The notes under the pieces: model-generated | The model's database searches: none | What the model saw: the letters and a program-made list of their open reading frames with translations, nothing else | Told to the model about the DNA's origin: nothing | Assembly (NCBI GenBank): GCA_034436375.1 | Contig: DAOTVS010000187.1 | Coordinates: 1-5,843, forward strand | DNA: 5,843 bases | Source of the DNA: DAOTVS01 sp034436375 | Lineage (GTDB): Bacteria > Chloroflexota > Anaerolineae > SpSt-313 | Direction: 5' to 3' | Part shown: positions 1-5,100 of the stretch, piece after piece | How positions within the stretch are numbered: the stretch's first letter is position 1 | Layout of the letters: every line of letters starts with the position of its first letter | Made by a program: the position numbers and the translations under genes

Positions 1-74
1 TGCGCGTCGTGCCGGGGTGCACCCAAGATACATCAGCGAGTTCACGGCCAACAGGCTGCCCTCAGAGGCGCTCT

Positions 75-125
75 GCCCTGGCAACCGGGCCCTATGCTTC
101 GCGCTGCCCCGGTACAGGGCCTTTT
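75..125 (+). terminator. Terminator-like stem-loop followed by CTTTT
   Basis: GCCCTG at 75-80 pairs with CAGGGC at 115-120. After a small asymmetric bulge (3 nt on the left, 1 nt on the right), ACCGGG at 84-89 pairs with CCCGGT at 108-113, giving about 12 GC-rich base pairs around an 18-nt loop. CTTTT follows immediately at 121-125. That matches the layout of an intrinsic terminator, although the loop is long and the T run short. It would serve a plus-strand gene ending left of the window. Confidence 0.4.
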
Positions 126-128
126 GGA

Positions 129-176
129 GGTCAGGCATGTCCGGCCGCCCCGCGGGGCGGCCGGACATGCCTGACC
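129..176. repeat. Perfect 48-bp spacerless palindrome
   Basis: Positions 129-152 are the exact reverse complement of 153-176: 24-nt arms with no mismatch and no spacer, centred between 152 and 153 in CCCCGCGGGG. Pairing breaks at 128/177. There is no T run directly after either side (CCCTTTCCCC on the right, TCCAAAAGG reading left), so it is not a standard intrinsic terminator. It could be a factor-independent bidirectional terminator, a dispersed intergenic (REP or MITE-like) element, or a dimeric protein binding site. Function is not decided by the sequence. Confidence 0.85.
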
Positions 177-275
177 CCTTTCCCCGGTTGAGGCCGGGCG
201 GCAGCGTGGCAGAATGGCCGGCTGCAACCCGGGCGGCGGATACGCATCCAGGATGCACCCGGAGCGCGGAACGCC

Positions 276-408
276 GGGGATATCTCAGAATCGGCTGCGC
301 ATCTCTAGCCCGAGTTGCGGAGGCGGGTGTTTCCAACCCCGGCTCCCCATACCAAGCCTTACTGCGGCGAATAGTGCAATCGGCACGGATGATTCTGAGA
401 TATACCCC
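276..408. repeat. 133-bp segment bounded by imperfect 17/18-nt inverted repeats
   Basis: The left end (276-292, GGGGATATCTCAGAATC) is the reverse complement of the right end (391-408), apart from one extra A at about 404 on the right. The 98-nt interior has no coding frame of note. No clear flanking target-site duplication is visible: CGCC occurs at 272-275 and 413-416 but is not symmetrically placed. Possible readings are a small non-autonomous (MITE-like) remnant or an RNA with a long closing stem. The repeat is direct observation; its nature is inference. Confidence 0.5.
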
Positions 409-464
409 TGAGCGCCTGGTTTCAACGGGAACCCGCACCGATTCGCGTCAGATTGCAGCAAGAG

Positions 465-470
465 TATAAT
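465..470 (+). promoter_or_regulatory. Perfect -10 box (TATAAT), candidate promoter of the 611 gene
   Basis: TATAAT stands at 465-470 in otherwise GC-rich DNA. The expected -35 position with a 17-bp spacer is 442-447 (TTCGCG), which matches the TTGACA consensus only at its first two bases. There is no extended -10 TG. If used, transcription would begin near 477 and leave a leader of about 130 nt before the GTG at 611. The -35 is weak enough that an activator or another sigma factor may be needed. Confidence 0.4.
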
Positions 471-597
471 GTCAGCATCCGCTGCGATCGAGTGGCTTCC
501 CGCGCTGGTATTGATGGGTTGAGGTTGCTCTCCTATGGGCAGCGGGTATTCATCAAAAGCCAGTGCGGGGGTCCATCGGCTCTACCTACTCTACGAT

Positions 598-602
598 GGG
601 AG
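598..602 (+). promoter_or_regulatory. Ribosome binding site deciding the GTG start at 611
   Basis: GGGAG at 598-602 lies 8 nt before GTG 611. The in-frame alternatives GTG 563 and ATG 596 have no purine-rich Shine-Dalgarno-like sequence in front of them. Starting at 611 also gives a textbook signal sequence: one Arg, then a long hydrophobic core. Confidence 0.45.
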
Positions 603-610
603 CAGGCTTG

Positions 611-1708
611 GTGCAGATAAATCGCGTGTCATTGGGAGTCGTGCTTGCCTTGGTCGCTATAGCCGGCTTTGGCTGCGGCTTGTTCGTAGCCACCTCTTGG
701 GCGACGCCCAATTCAGAAAAGCCTACTGCTACGGCGGCGCCGTCAGCGACCCTGACAGCGTCGGCGACTGCCGCGCCATCGCCTACGCTCACGGCGACGG
801 GCACGCCCACACCCCTACCGACATTGACGAATACACCGGCACCGACAAAGACCCGCGCGCCGACAAAAACGCCCCGGCCAGCCCGCCCAATCAAGAAACT
901 CGGCCCAGAGATTTCGATGGGGACCAATGTGGTGTTGGGCAAGCCCCCGGTGCTCAAGCTGCGGAACGTCACGCGGGAATATGTCGGGGAGGTGCGACAG
1001 ACCGTTGGGCCCGATACTCTGATCATCATCCGCTTCCAGCAGGGTGAGCCCAAGATTGAGGGGGACCCGCGACAGGTCGCTCGAGATTGGTATGCGAGCC
1101 ATCGCGACGATATTCTGGCCATGAAGGCGCTGGGAGGCCCCAATATCGCCTTTGAGACAGCCATCAATGAATGCCCCGACGAACACTTGGACTGGTATGT
1201 GCAGTTTTCGCTGGAGCTCATTCCAATGATGCACAACGATGGCGTCCGCGTCGTGGCAGGAAACCCGGCCGTCGGCGGGTGGGGCGAGGAGAACTGGCCC
1301 AAGTTCAAGCCTGTGCTGAATATCCTCAAGCCCGACGACTTTCTGGGGCTGCACGAGTATTGGGTCGATACGGCCGATCTCAACAACCGCTGGCATGTCG
1401 GGCGCTGGACCATCCCCGAGATTGCAGCCGTGATCGGCAATACCAAGATCGTCATCACCGAATGCGGGCGTGATGTAGTGGAGGGGCGCGGCAAGCCCGG
1501 TTGGCAACTCACTTGCGATGCAGACACGTACCTTTGGGACCTGGAAACCTATGATGCCCTGTTGAGGCAGTATCCGAACGTTGTCGGCGCGTGCGTGTTC
1601 ACCATCGACAAGAACTGGCCGAAATTCGAGGTCTATGATATCTGGCCGCAGGTGGTGTTCCGCTACTCGCTGACGCCTACTCCCCAGCCAGCGCAGCCCG
1701 CATCCTGA
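611..1708 (+). CDS. Exported or membrane-anchored clan GH-A-like glycoside hydrolase
   Basis: The predicted protein has 365 residues from GTG 611; starts at 563 (381 aa) or 596 are possible but lack a Shine-Dalgarno sequence. Residues 1-31 form a signal sequence or anchor: MQINR, then a hydrophobic run from about 8 to 28, with a plausible signal peptidase I site after Ser-Trp-Ala. A Thr/Pro/Ala-rich linker of about 55 residues follows (36-94), then a globular domain to about 355 and a short TPTPQP tail. The domain resembles a clan GH-A (beta/alpha)8 barrel. It has an Asn-Glu pair ending a strand (INECPD, Glu187) where the acid/base lies, and a second Glu ending a later strand (VITECG, Glu284) where the nucleophile lies, with LHEYW between and FTIDKNW near the end. 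That layout is known from GH5/GH39-like families; the exact family and substrate are not recognisable. It probably acts outside the cytoplasm on a polysaccharide. The assignment rests on motifs, so a non-catalytic barrel cannot be excluded. Confidence 0.7.
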   Translation: MQINRVSLGVVLALVAIAGFGCGLFVATSWATPNSEKPTATAAPSATLTASATAAPSPTLTATGTPTPLPTLTNTPAPTKTRAPTKTPRPARPIKKLGPEISMGTNVVLGKPPVLKLRNVTREYVGEVRQTVGPDTLIIIRFQQGEPKIEGDPRQVARDWYASHRDDILAMKALGGPNIAFETAINECPDEHLDWYVQFSLELIPMMHNDGVRVVAGNPAVGGWGEENWPKFKPVLNILKPDDFLGLHEYWVDTADLNNRWHVGRWTIPEIAAVIGNTKIVITECGRDVVEGRGKPGWQLTCDADTYLWDLETYDALLRQYPNVVGACVFTIDKNWPKFEVYDIWPQVVFRYSLTPTPQPAQPAS

Positions 1709-1723
1709 ACCGAATCCAGGATG
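1701..1723 (+). terminator. Small hairpin over the stop codon of the 611 gene
   Basis: CATCCT at 1701-1706 pairs with AGGATG at 1718-1723 across an 11-nt loop, so the TGA stop (1706-1708) sits at the base of the loop. No T run follows. With the stem at 1742-1776 it forms a tandem of hairpins behind the gene; a termination or mRNA-stability role is only a guess. Confidence 0.2.
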
Positions 1724-1741
1724 GAATCAGCATGCCCCACA

Positions 1742-1776
1742 ATGGCCTCCCTCTCTGCAAGATGAGCGGAGGCCAT
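1742..1776 (+). terminator. 9-bp stem-loop downstream of the 611 gene
   Basis: ATGGCCTCC at 1742-1750 is exactly complementary to GGAGGCCAT at 1768-1776 with a 17-nt loop. A CTCTTTT tract comes only about 18 nt later (1794-1800), too far for a classical intrinsic terminator. It is the best terminator candidate between the 611 and 1966 genes. The rest of the 257-bp gap shows no gene. It has an ACCCGGCG direct repeat (1808-1815, 1830-1837; 22 bp apart) and no promoter I can call with confidence. Confidence 0.35.
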
Positions 1777-1965
1777 CGCGGGCTGCGTTAGACCTCTTTT
1801 CCACCCCACCCGGCGTAGCACCCTTCTCAACCCGGCGCAAGCCGATTCCATGGCCATCTGGCACAAGCCTTGCTATGCCAAGCGCGGTAACTGCAAGTGC
1901 CGCCTTCGGTCAGGCTTTGTGCACAGGCACAGGATCGATGTGTTGCGCTGGATGGTAGAGTGAGC

Positions 1966-3420
1966 ATGCGAGGGAATCGGGCAGACCTGGGGTTGCTTGC
2001 TACTCTGGCTGCCCTGAGTGCGCTAATCTATGCGCTGGCGTTCAGCCTGCCGTACAATCTGGTTGCCCAGCAATCTCCACCCTACCACCCTCTGAGCGAC
2101 CTGACGGGGGGCAGCCGGGGCGCATTAGCATGGTTGGTCGCAGCGTTCCTGGCTCTGGGGCTTCTCTATTGGCTCGGCTGGCGCCTGGCGCGCCGGACGC
2201 ATGGGCCGGCCGCATGGGCCATCGTGGCGGGCGGCGCCGTGACCTTTGCCGGCATCCTCCTCCTTATGTATCCGATCGGCGCCGCGGATATCTTCGCCAA
2301 CATCATGTACGGTCGCATCGTCAGCGTCTACGGCGGCAACCCCTTCTTCGATGCCGGCACTCATTTCGCCGGCGATCGCTTTTTCCCATACATGGCCTGG
2401 AGCGGCGACCCTACCCCCTATGGGCCGCTCTGTGTGCTGCTCTTTGTGGGAGCGGGCCAGTTAGCGGGCGGCGGCGTAGTAGCCAACGTCCTGGCGCTCA
2501 AGCTCCTCAACGCCCTCTTCCTGGCCGCCAGCATCGCCGTAGTGGCTGCTACCCTGCGCGACGCTGCCCCTGGATGGGCGCTGCCCGGCGCCCTGGCCCT
2601 GGCCTGGAACCCGATCGTCCTCTATGAGACAATCGGCAATGGCCACAACGACATCATCATGGCCTTCTGGGTGCTGGCCGCCGTCGGGTGTATGGCGCGG
2701 CGCCGCTATACATGGGCAGTGCTGGCCCTCGTCGCCGGCGCCCTGATCAAGATCGTGCCCATCCTGCTGCTGCCCGCTGCCGGGTTGATTGCCCTGCGCC
2801 AGTTGAGAACTGGCCGCGCCCAGTTGCGCTTTGCCCTCGGCGCAGGGGCCTCAGCGCTCGCTCTGGCCGGCTTGGTCTATCTGCCTTTCTGGCGCGGCCC
2901 GGCGACGTTGACCTTTCTGCAGCGCAGGGGCCTGTTCACCACTTCGCTGCCGGCTCTTCTCAACATCTGGTTGGCGTCGCGTTGGGATGCCGATCGTGCT
3001 GCCACCATCGCGGGATACCTCGCCTGGGCCGCGGCGGCATTGTTCGCTCTCTGGCAGGCGTACCGCACCCGGTGGGACCCTTCGTGGCAGAGCTTTCCGC
3101 GCGCCGCCTTTAATATCTTCCTCTTCTACCTGCTCTTTACCTGCGCCTGGTTCAAGGAATGGTACACCATCTGGCCGCTGGCCCTGGCTGCTGTGCTCCC
3201 CTCGAGGCAAGCCCTGGCCCTGGCCATACTCTTCAACTATACTGGCATGGCCCAGCCGCTCCTCGTCTGGCCGCTCTGGATCGATCTGGGAGAGCCGAAC
3301 CCTATGATTCCTGAGCTGCGCCTGACGCTGACGGCCATGGCCCTGCCCTGGGCCTACCTGGCGCTGCAAGGCTTGCGCCGGTGGCTGCGGGCGCGGCAGG
3401 GCGCAGCCACAGATTCGTAG
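1966..3420 (+). CDS. Polytopic GT-C fold glycosyltransferase, mannosyltransferase-like
   Basis: The product is a 484-residue integral membrane protein with roughly 11-13 hydrophobic helices (for example 8-28, 53-72, 83-102, 170-195, 248-275, 286-306, 347-366, 381-396, 415-435). ATG 1966 is preferred over an upstream in-frame GTG at 1897 because GAGTGAG (1958-1964) precedes it and the first helix then begins within ten residues. An acidic residue in the first large external loop (AADIFANIMYGR, Asp108) sits where GT-C enzymes keep their catalytic Asp. NGHNDIIMA (225-233) resembles the GHND motif of the GT87/MptB-like polyprenol-phosphate-mannose transferases, and KEWYTIWPL (397-405) resembles the conserved WY motif near a late helix. 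Such enzymes move a sugar from a polyprenyl-phosphate donor to a glycan or lipid on the outer face of the membrane. The sugar and acceptor cannot be told from sequence. The gene could share a transcript with the two genes after it. Confidence 0.7.
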   Translation: MRGNRADLGLLATLAALSALIYALAFSLPYNLVAQQSPPYHPLSDLTGGSRGALAWLVAAFLALGLLYWLGWRLARRTHGPAAWAIVAGGAVTFAGILLLMYPIGAADIFANIMYGRIVSVYGGNPFFDAGTHFAGDRFFPYMAWSGDPTPYGPLCVLLFVGAGQLAGGGVVANVLALKLLNALFLAASIAVVAATLRDAAPGWALPGALALAWNPIVLYETIGNGHNDIIMAFWVLAAVGCMARRRYTWAVLALVAGALIKIVPILLLPAAGLIALRQLRTGRAQLRFALGAGASALALAGLVYLPFWRGPATLTFLQRRGLFTTSLPALLNIWLASRWDADRAATIAGYLAWAAAALFALWQAYRTRWDPSWQSFPRAAFNIFLFYLLFTCAWFKEWYTIWPLALAAVLPSRQALALAILFNYTGMAQPLLVWPLWIDLGEPNPMIPELRLTLTAMALPWAYLALQGLRRWLRARQGAATDS

Positions 3421-3524
3421 CTGGGCAGTCACAGGAAACGCTGACGCCGATGGCTCGCTCTTGTGATCGGGAGCCTGCGGCAAAGGCACATTTGTTGCAA
3501 GGTAAGCGAATACAGATCCACGGC

Positions 3525-3531
3525 AGGAAGG
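3525..3531 (+). promoter_or_regulatory. Ribosome binding site deciding the GTG start at 3538
   Basis: AGGAAGG at 3525-3531 stands 6 nt before GTG 3538, a good Shine-Dalgarno match and spacing. The upstream in-frame GTG at 3463 has no comparable site, and its added 25 residues (Arg- and Cys-containing, not DUF202-like) look untranslated. Confidence 0.55.
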
Positions 3532-3537
3532 GGCACT

Positions 3538-3981
3538 GTGGGGGGCAGCACAGACCAGGAGAGATCGAGCACGGAGGATGGTGGGCAGGCCGGCGGCCGG
3601 CAGAGCGAGCAGAAACCGCAGGGGTCAGGCGAACGGCGGGAAAGGCGCAGCCTGGAGCGGACACAATTCGCCAACGAGAGAACCTTTCTTTCGTGGGTGC
3701 GGACGGCGATCACCTCCATCGTATTAGGGCTCGTCGTGTCGCAGTTCTACGCCCTAAACATCCGGCGCGGCCGCTCCCTGGTGCTGGCAGCCGCCATCGC
3801 CCTGATCGTCGCCGGGATCTATGAGACCATCGCCGGGCAGCAGCGCTACTTCCTGAACCTGAAGGGCGCCCAGGCGGGCCGCTTTGGCCCGGCCACCTCC
3901 TCGACCTATGTCACGGTCATTCTGACGGTCATCGCTGGCATCATCTCTTTGGCCCTGGTCTTGCTGCTCTCGCGCTCGTGA
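3538..3981 (+). CDS. DUF202 family (YidH-like) small membrane protein
   Basis: The protein has 147 residues from GTG 3538. Residues 1-38 are hydrophilic and probably disordered, rich in Gly, Ser, Gln, Glu and Arg. The family signature begins at about 38: LERTQFANERTFLSWVRTA, close to the usual LANERTFLAWIRT of DUF202 proteins, leading into helix 1 (about 57-73). Helix 2 spans about 80-98, a short cytoplasmic segment with RYFLNLKGAQAGRF follows (102-115), and helix 3 covers about 124-144. Bacterial DUF202 proteins such as YidH have no settled function. The same domain occurs in Vtc1 of the yeast polyphosphate polymerase complex, but no partner of that kind is seen here. It lies 117 bp after the glycosyltransferase and 42 bp before the DehI-like gene, so co-transcription is plausible. 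The long N-terminal tail is its one distinctive trait. Confidence 0.85.
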   Translation: MGGSTDQERSSTEDGGQAGGRQSEQKPQGSGERRERRSLERTQFANERTFLSWVRTAITSIVLGLVVSQFYALNIRRGRSLVLAAAIALIVAGIYETIAGQQRYFLNLKGAQAGRFGPATSSTYVTVILTVIAGIISLALVLLLSRS

Positions 3982-4010
3982 CGCTTTTGTACAAGGTGAA
4001 TGCTCTACAA

Positions 4011-4015
4011 AGGAG
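4011..4015 (+). promoter_or_regulatory. Ribosome binding site of the DehI-like gene
   Basis: AGGAG at 4011-4015 stands 8 nt before ATG 4024. It lies inside the longer frame that would begin at ATG 4000, which rules strongly for the 4024 start. Confidence 0.7.
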
Positions 4016-4023
4016 AAAGAGAG

Positions 4024-4902
4024 ATGAGCGAGCAACCCATCGTCCAGCCCGTGAAGAAGAGCGAGGCCTCGCCCGCCGTGCGGACGCTGCTGGACGATAT
4101 CCAGGATACCATGGGGACGCCGTGGCCGCCCACCAATTGGCGCGCGCACGCCATGTACCCGGCGGCCGCCAGTCTCTTTTGGGAGCGTATCAGGCCGGCG
4201 GTCGCCACCGAAGAGTTCCTGCGTGCGGCGCTGGCCATCACCGAACGCGCCTACAGCGAGGCGGTAAACTGGTACCAGCCATCCTATCGGCCCGACGTGC
4301 CGGAAGAGGCACGCCAGCAGATTCAGTGGGAACTGGACGCTTTCGATTTCGGCAATCCACAGCTAATGATCCAAGAGGCAGCTCTGCACCGCGCACTCGA
4401 GGGCCAGGTCGCCGGCCGGCTGGCGCCTATGGAGTGGCGCCGCTACCCCAGCCCTTACCGCCGGCCTGAGATCCGCATGATCGAAGAAGCCGAGGCGCCG
4501 CCGGAGGTCAGGCTCATCTACGAGGATATCAAGCGCACTCTCGACCTGCCCATCGTCAATGCGGATTACCAGGCCATGGCCAAGTGGCCTGCTTTTCTAC
4601 AGCAGGCCTGGGGCGATGTCAAGCGCTGGCGCGAGCGAGAGGAGTATCAGAGGACGAAGCAGGCGCTGGCGCTCATGGCCCAGGAAGCCGCCCAGCGCCT
4701 GAGCCCGCCGCTCCGCATCGCCGCGCATGAGCTCGAGGCCGCGCTGCCCGATGCCGAGGAGCGGGAGAACCTGCGGCGCATGGTCGCCCTGTTCGACCAA
4801 CTTCTGAGCGGCCTGACGCTCAACGTGGCGCTCTTCCGCGTGGGCGCAGCTGCCGGAGAGATGATCCCGGCGCCGCAGGTGAAGCAAGTCCCCGAGAGAT
4901 AG
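4024..4902 (+). CDS. DehI-family protein (group I 2-haloacid dehalogenase-like)
   Basis: The 292-residue soluble protein has no signal sequence; DehI of Pseudomonas putida PP3 has 296. It shows the family's internal duplication: a helical block with LLDDIQDTMGTPW...YPAAASLFW (22-53) is echoed by LIYEDIKRTLDLPI...WPAFLQQAW (164-196). Aligned by eye with my recollection of DehI, Trp34 matches Trp34, Asn111 in FDFGNP matches Asn114, and Asp181 in NADYQAMAKWP matches catalytic Asp189. Known members activate water to displace halide from D- and L-2-haloacids without a covalent ester intermediate. Three other positions differ: Ser188 is Ala180, Phe37 is Thr37 and Tyr117 is Leu114. Family membership is therefore firm, but halide-removing activity is not. 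Databases often name this family 'halocarboxylic acid dehydrogenase DehI', a misnomer for dehalogenase. It follows the DUF202 gene by 42 bp; nothing nearby (haloacid transporter, regulator) supports a haloacid pathway. Confidence 0.8.
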   Translation: MSEQPIVQPVKKSEASPAVRTLLDDIQDTMGTPWPPTNWRAHAMYPAAASLFWERIRPAVATEEFLRAALAITERAYSEAVNWYQPSYRPDVPEEARQQIQWELDAFDFGNPQLMIQEAALHRALEGQVAGRLAPMEWRRYPSPYRRPEIRMIEEAEAPPEVRLIYEDIKRTLDLPIVNADYQAMAKWPAFLQQAWGDVKRWREREEYQRTKQALALMAQEAAQRLSPPLRIAAHELEAALPDAEERENLRRMVALFDQLLSGLTLNVALFRVGAAAGEMIPAPQVKQVPER

Positions 4903-4940
4903 GTGAACTGAGCTCTCCTTCACTATGCGGACCTCACCAA

Positions 4941-4992
4941 CCCCTCCCCAGCGCAGTGCAGTTGGCGACCCTCGCCCTGCGCCGGGGAGGGG
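4941..4992. terminator. GC-rich inverted repeat between convergent genes
   Basis: CCCCTCCCC at 4941-4949 pairs with GGGGAGGGG at 4984-4992. After a single A/C mismatch, GCGCAG (4951-4956) pairs with CTGCGC (4977-4982), giving 15 pairs in 16-nt arms around a 20-nt loop. It lies between the ends of the DehI-like gene (+) and the rhamnosidase gene (-), the right place for a bidirectional terminator. There is no T run on either strand, so a Rho-independent mechanism of the E. coli type is not supported. A dispersed intergenic repeat is the alternative. Confidence 0.45.
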
Positions 4993-5071
4993 CGCGTGCT
5001 ATGGCCGGCATTGCCTCATATCAAGGAGGGCGAGCACTCCGTCGAGCAACATACGCGACGAAATGGCAACC

Positions 5072-5092
5072 TTACGCATTACGGATTACGCC
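5072..5092. repeat. Three tandem heptamers of the form TTACGNN
   Basis: TTACGCA, TTACGGA and TTACGCC follow one another without gaps at 5072-5092, just past the 3' end of the minus-strand rhamnosidase gene (stop at 5101). The sequence is noticeably more AT-rich than its surroundings. With only three copies, chance is possible. A decayed short tandem repeat of an intergenic type is the more interesting reading. Confidence 0.45.
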
Positions 5093-5100
5093 TCTGTGTC

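Larger units (their letters stand above)
1..610. other. Gene-free leader region rich in inverted repeats
   Basis: No open frame here looks like a real gene. The longest (17-469) runs straight through a perfect 48-bp palindrome and has low-complexity Arg/Pro/Gly-rich composition typical of non-coding GC-rich DNA. What the stretch does hold is a terminator-like hairpin at 75-125, a palindrome at 129-176, a weaker bulged hairpin (183-189 with 226-233, enclosing GCAGC 201-205 / GCTGC 221-225), an inverted-repeat pair at 276-292 / 391-408, and a TATAAT box at 465-470. It probably contains the end of a transcription unit lying to the left, then the promoter and leader of the gene at 611. Confidence 0.6.

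Noticed and set aside
198..356. tRNA-like look of the stretch (GTGGCAGAATGG resembles a D-arm; its translation reads GSVAEW as misread tRNA genes often do; GGGTGTTTCCAACCCC vaguely resembles a T-arm)
   Set aside because: No matching 7-bp acceptor stem, the presumed T-loop (GTTTCCA) does not follow TTCRANT, and the spacing exceeds any tRNA, even one with a long variable arm.
17..469. 150-codon plus-strand open frame
   Set aside because: It passes through the perfect palindrome and the inverted repeats, has biased Arg/Pro/Gly composition, no Shine-Dalgarno sequence and no family resemblance.
535..1047. 170-codon plus-strand frame beginning at ATG 535
   Set aside because: It overlaps the 611 gene in another frame, has no Shine-Dalgarno sequence, and its product lacks domain features, while the 611 frame shows a signal sequence and a glycosidase-like domain.
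586..1527. 313-codon minus-strand frame
   Set aside because: It is antisense to the 611 gene. Its Val/Gly-rich and Ser/Arg-rich composition is what the opposite strand of a GC-rich gene with Thr/Pro repeats gives.
1808..1837. ACCCGGCG direct repeat with 22-bp spacing
   Set aside because: Only two 8-bp GC-rich copies; not distinguishable from chance in this composition.
1897..1965. Upstream GTG extension of the glycosyltransferase
   Set aside because: No ribosome binding site, and the 23 extra residues are polar and Cys-containing with no place in the family; ATG 1966 has GAGTGAG before it.
2851..3489. 212-codon minus-strand frame
   Set aside because: It is antisense to the glycosyltransferase gene, is Arg/Gln/Pro-rich without motifs, and is a typical shadow frame in GC-rich DNA.
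5023..5030. Strong Shine-Dalgarno-like AAGGAGGG
   Set aside because: No ATG, GTG or TTG stands 5-12 nt downstream with an open frame of meaningful length, so it is probably chance in the convergent junction.
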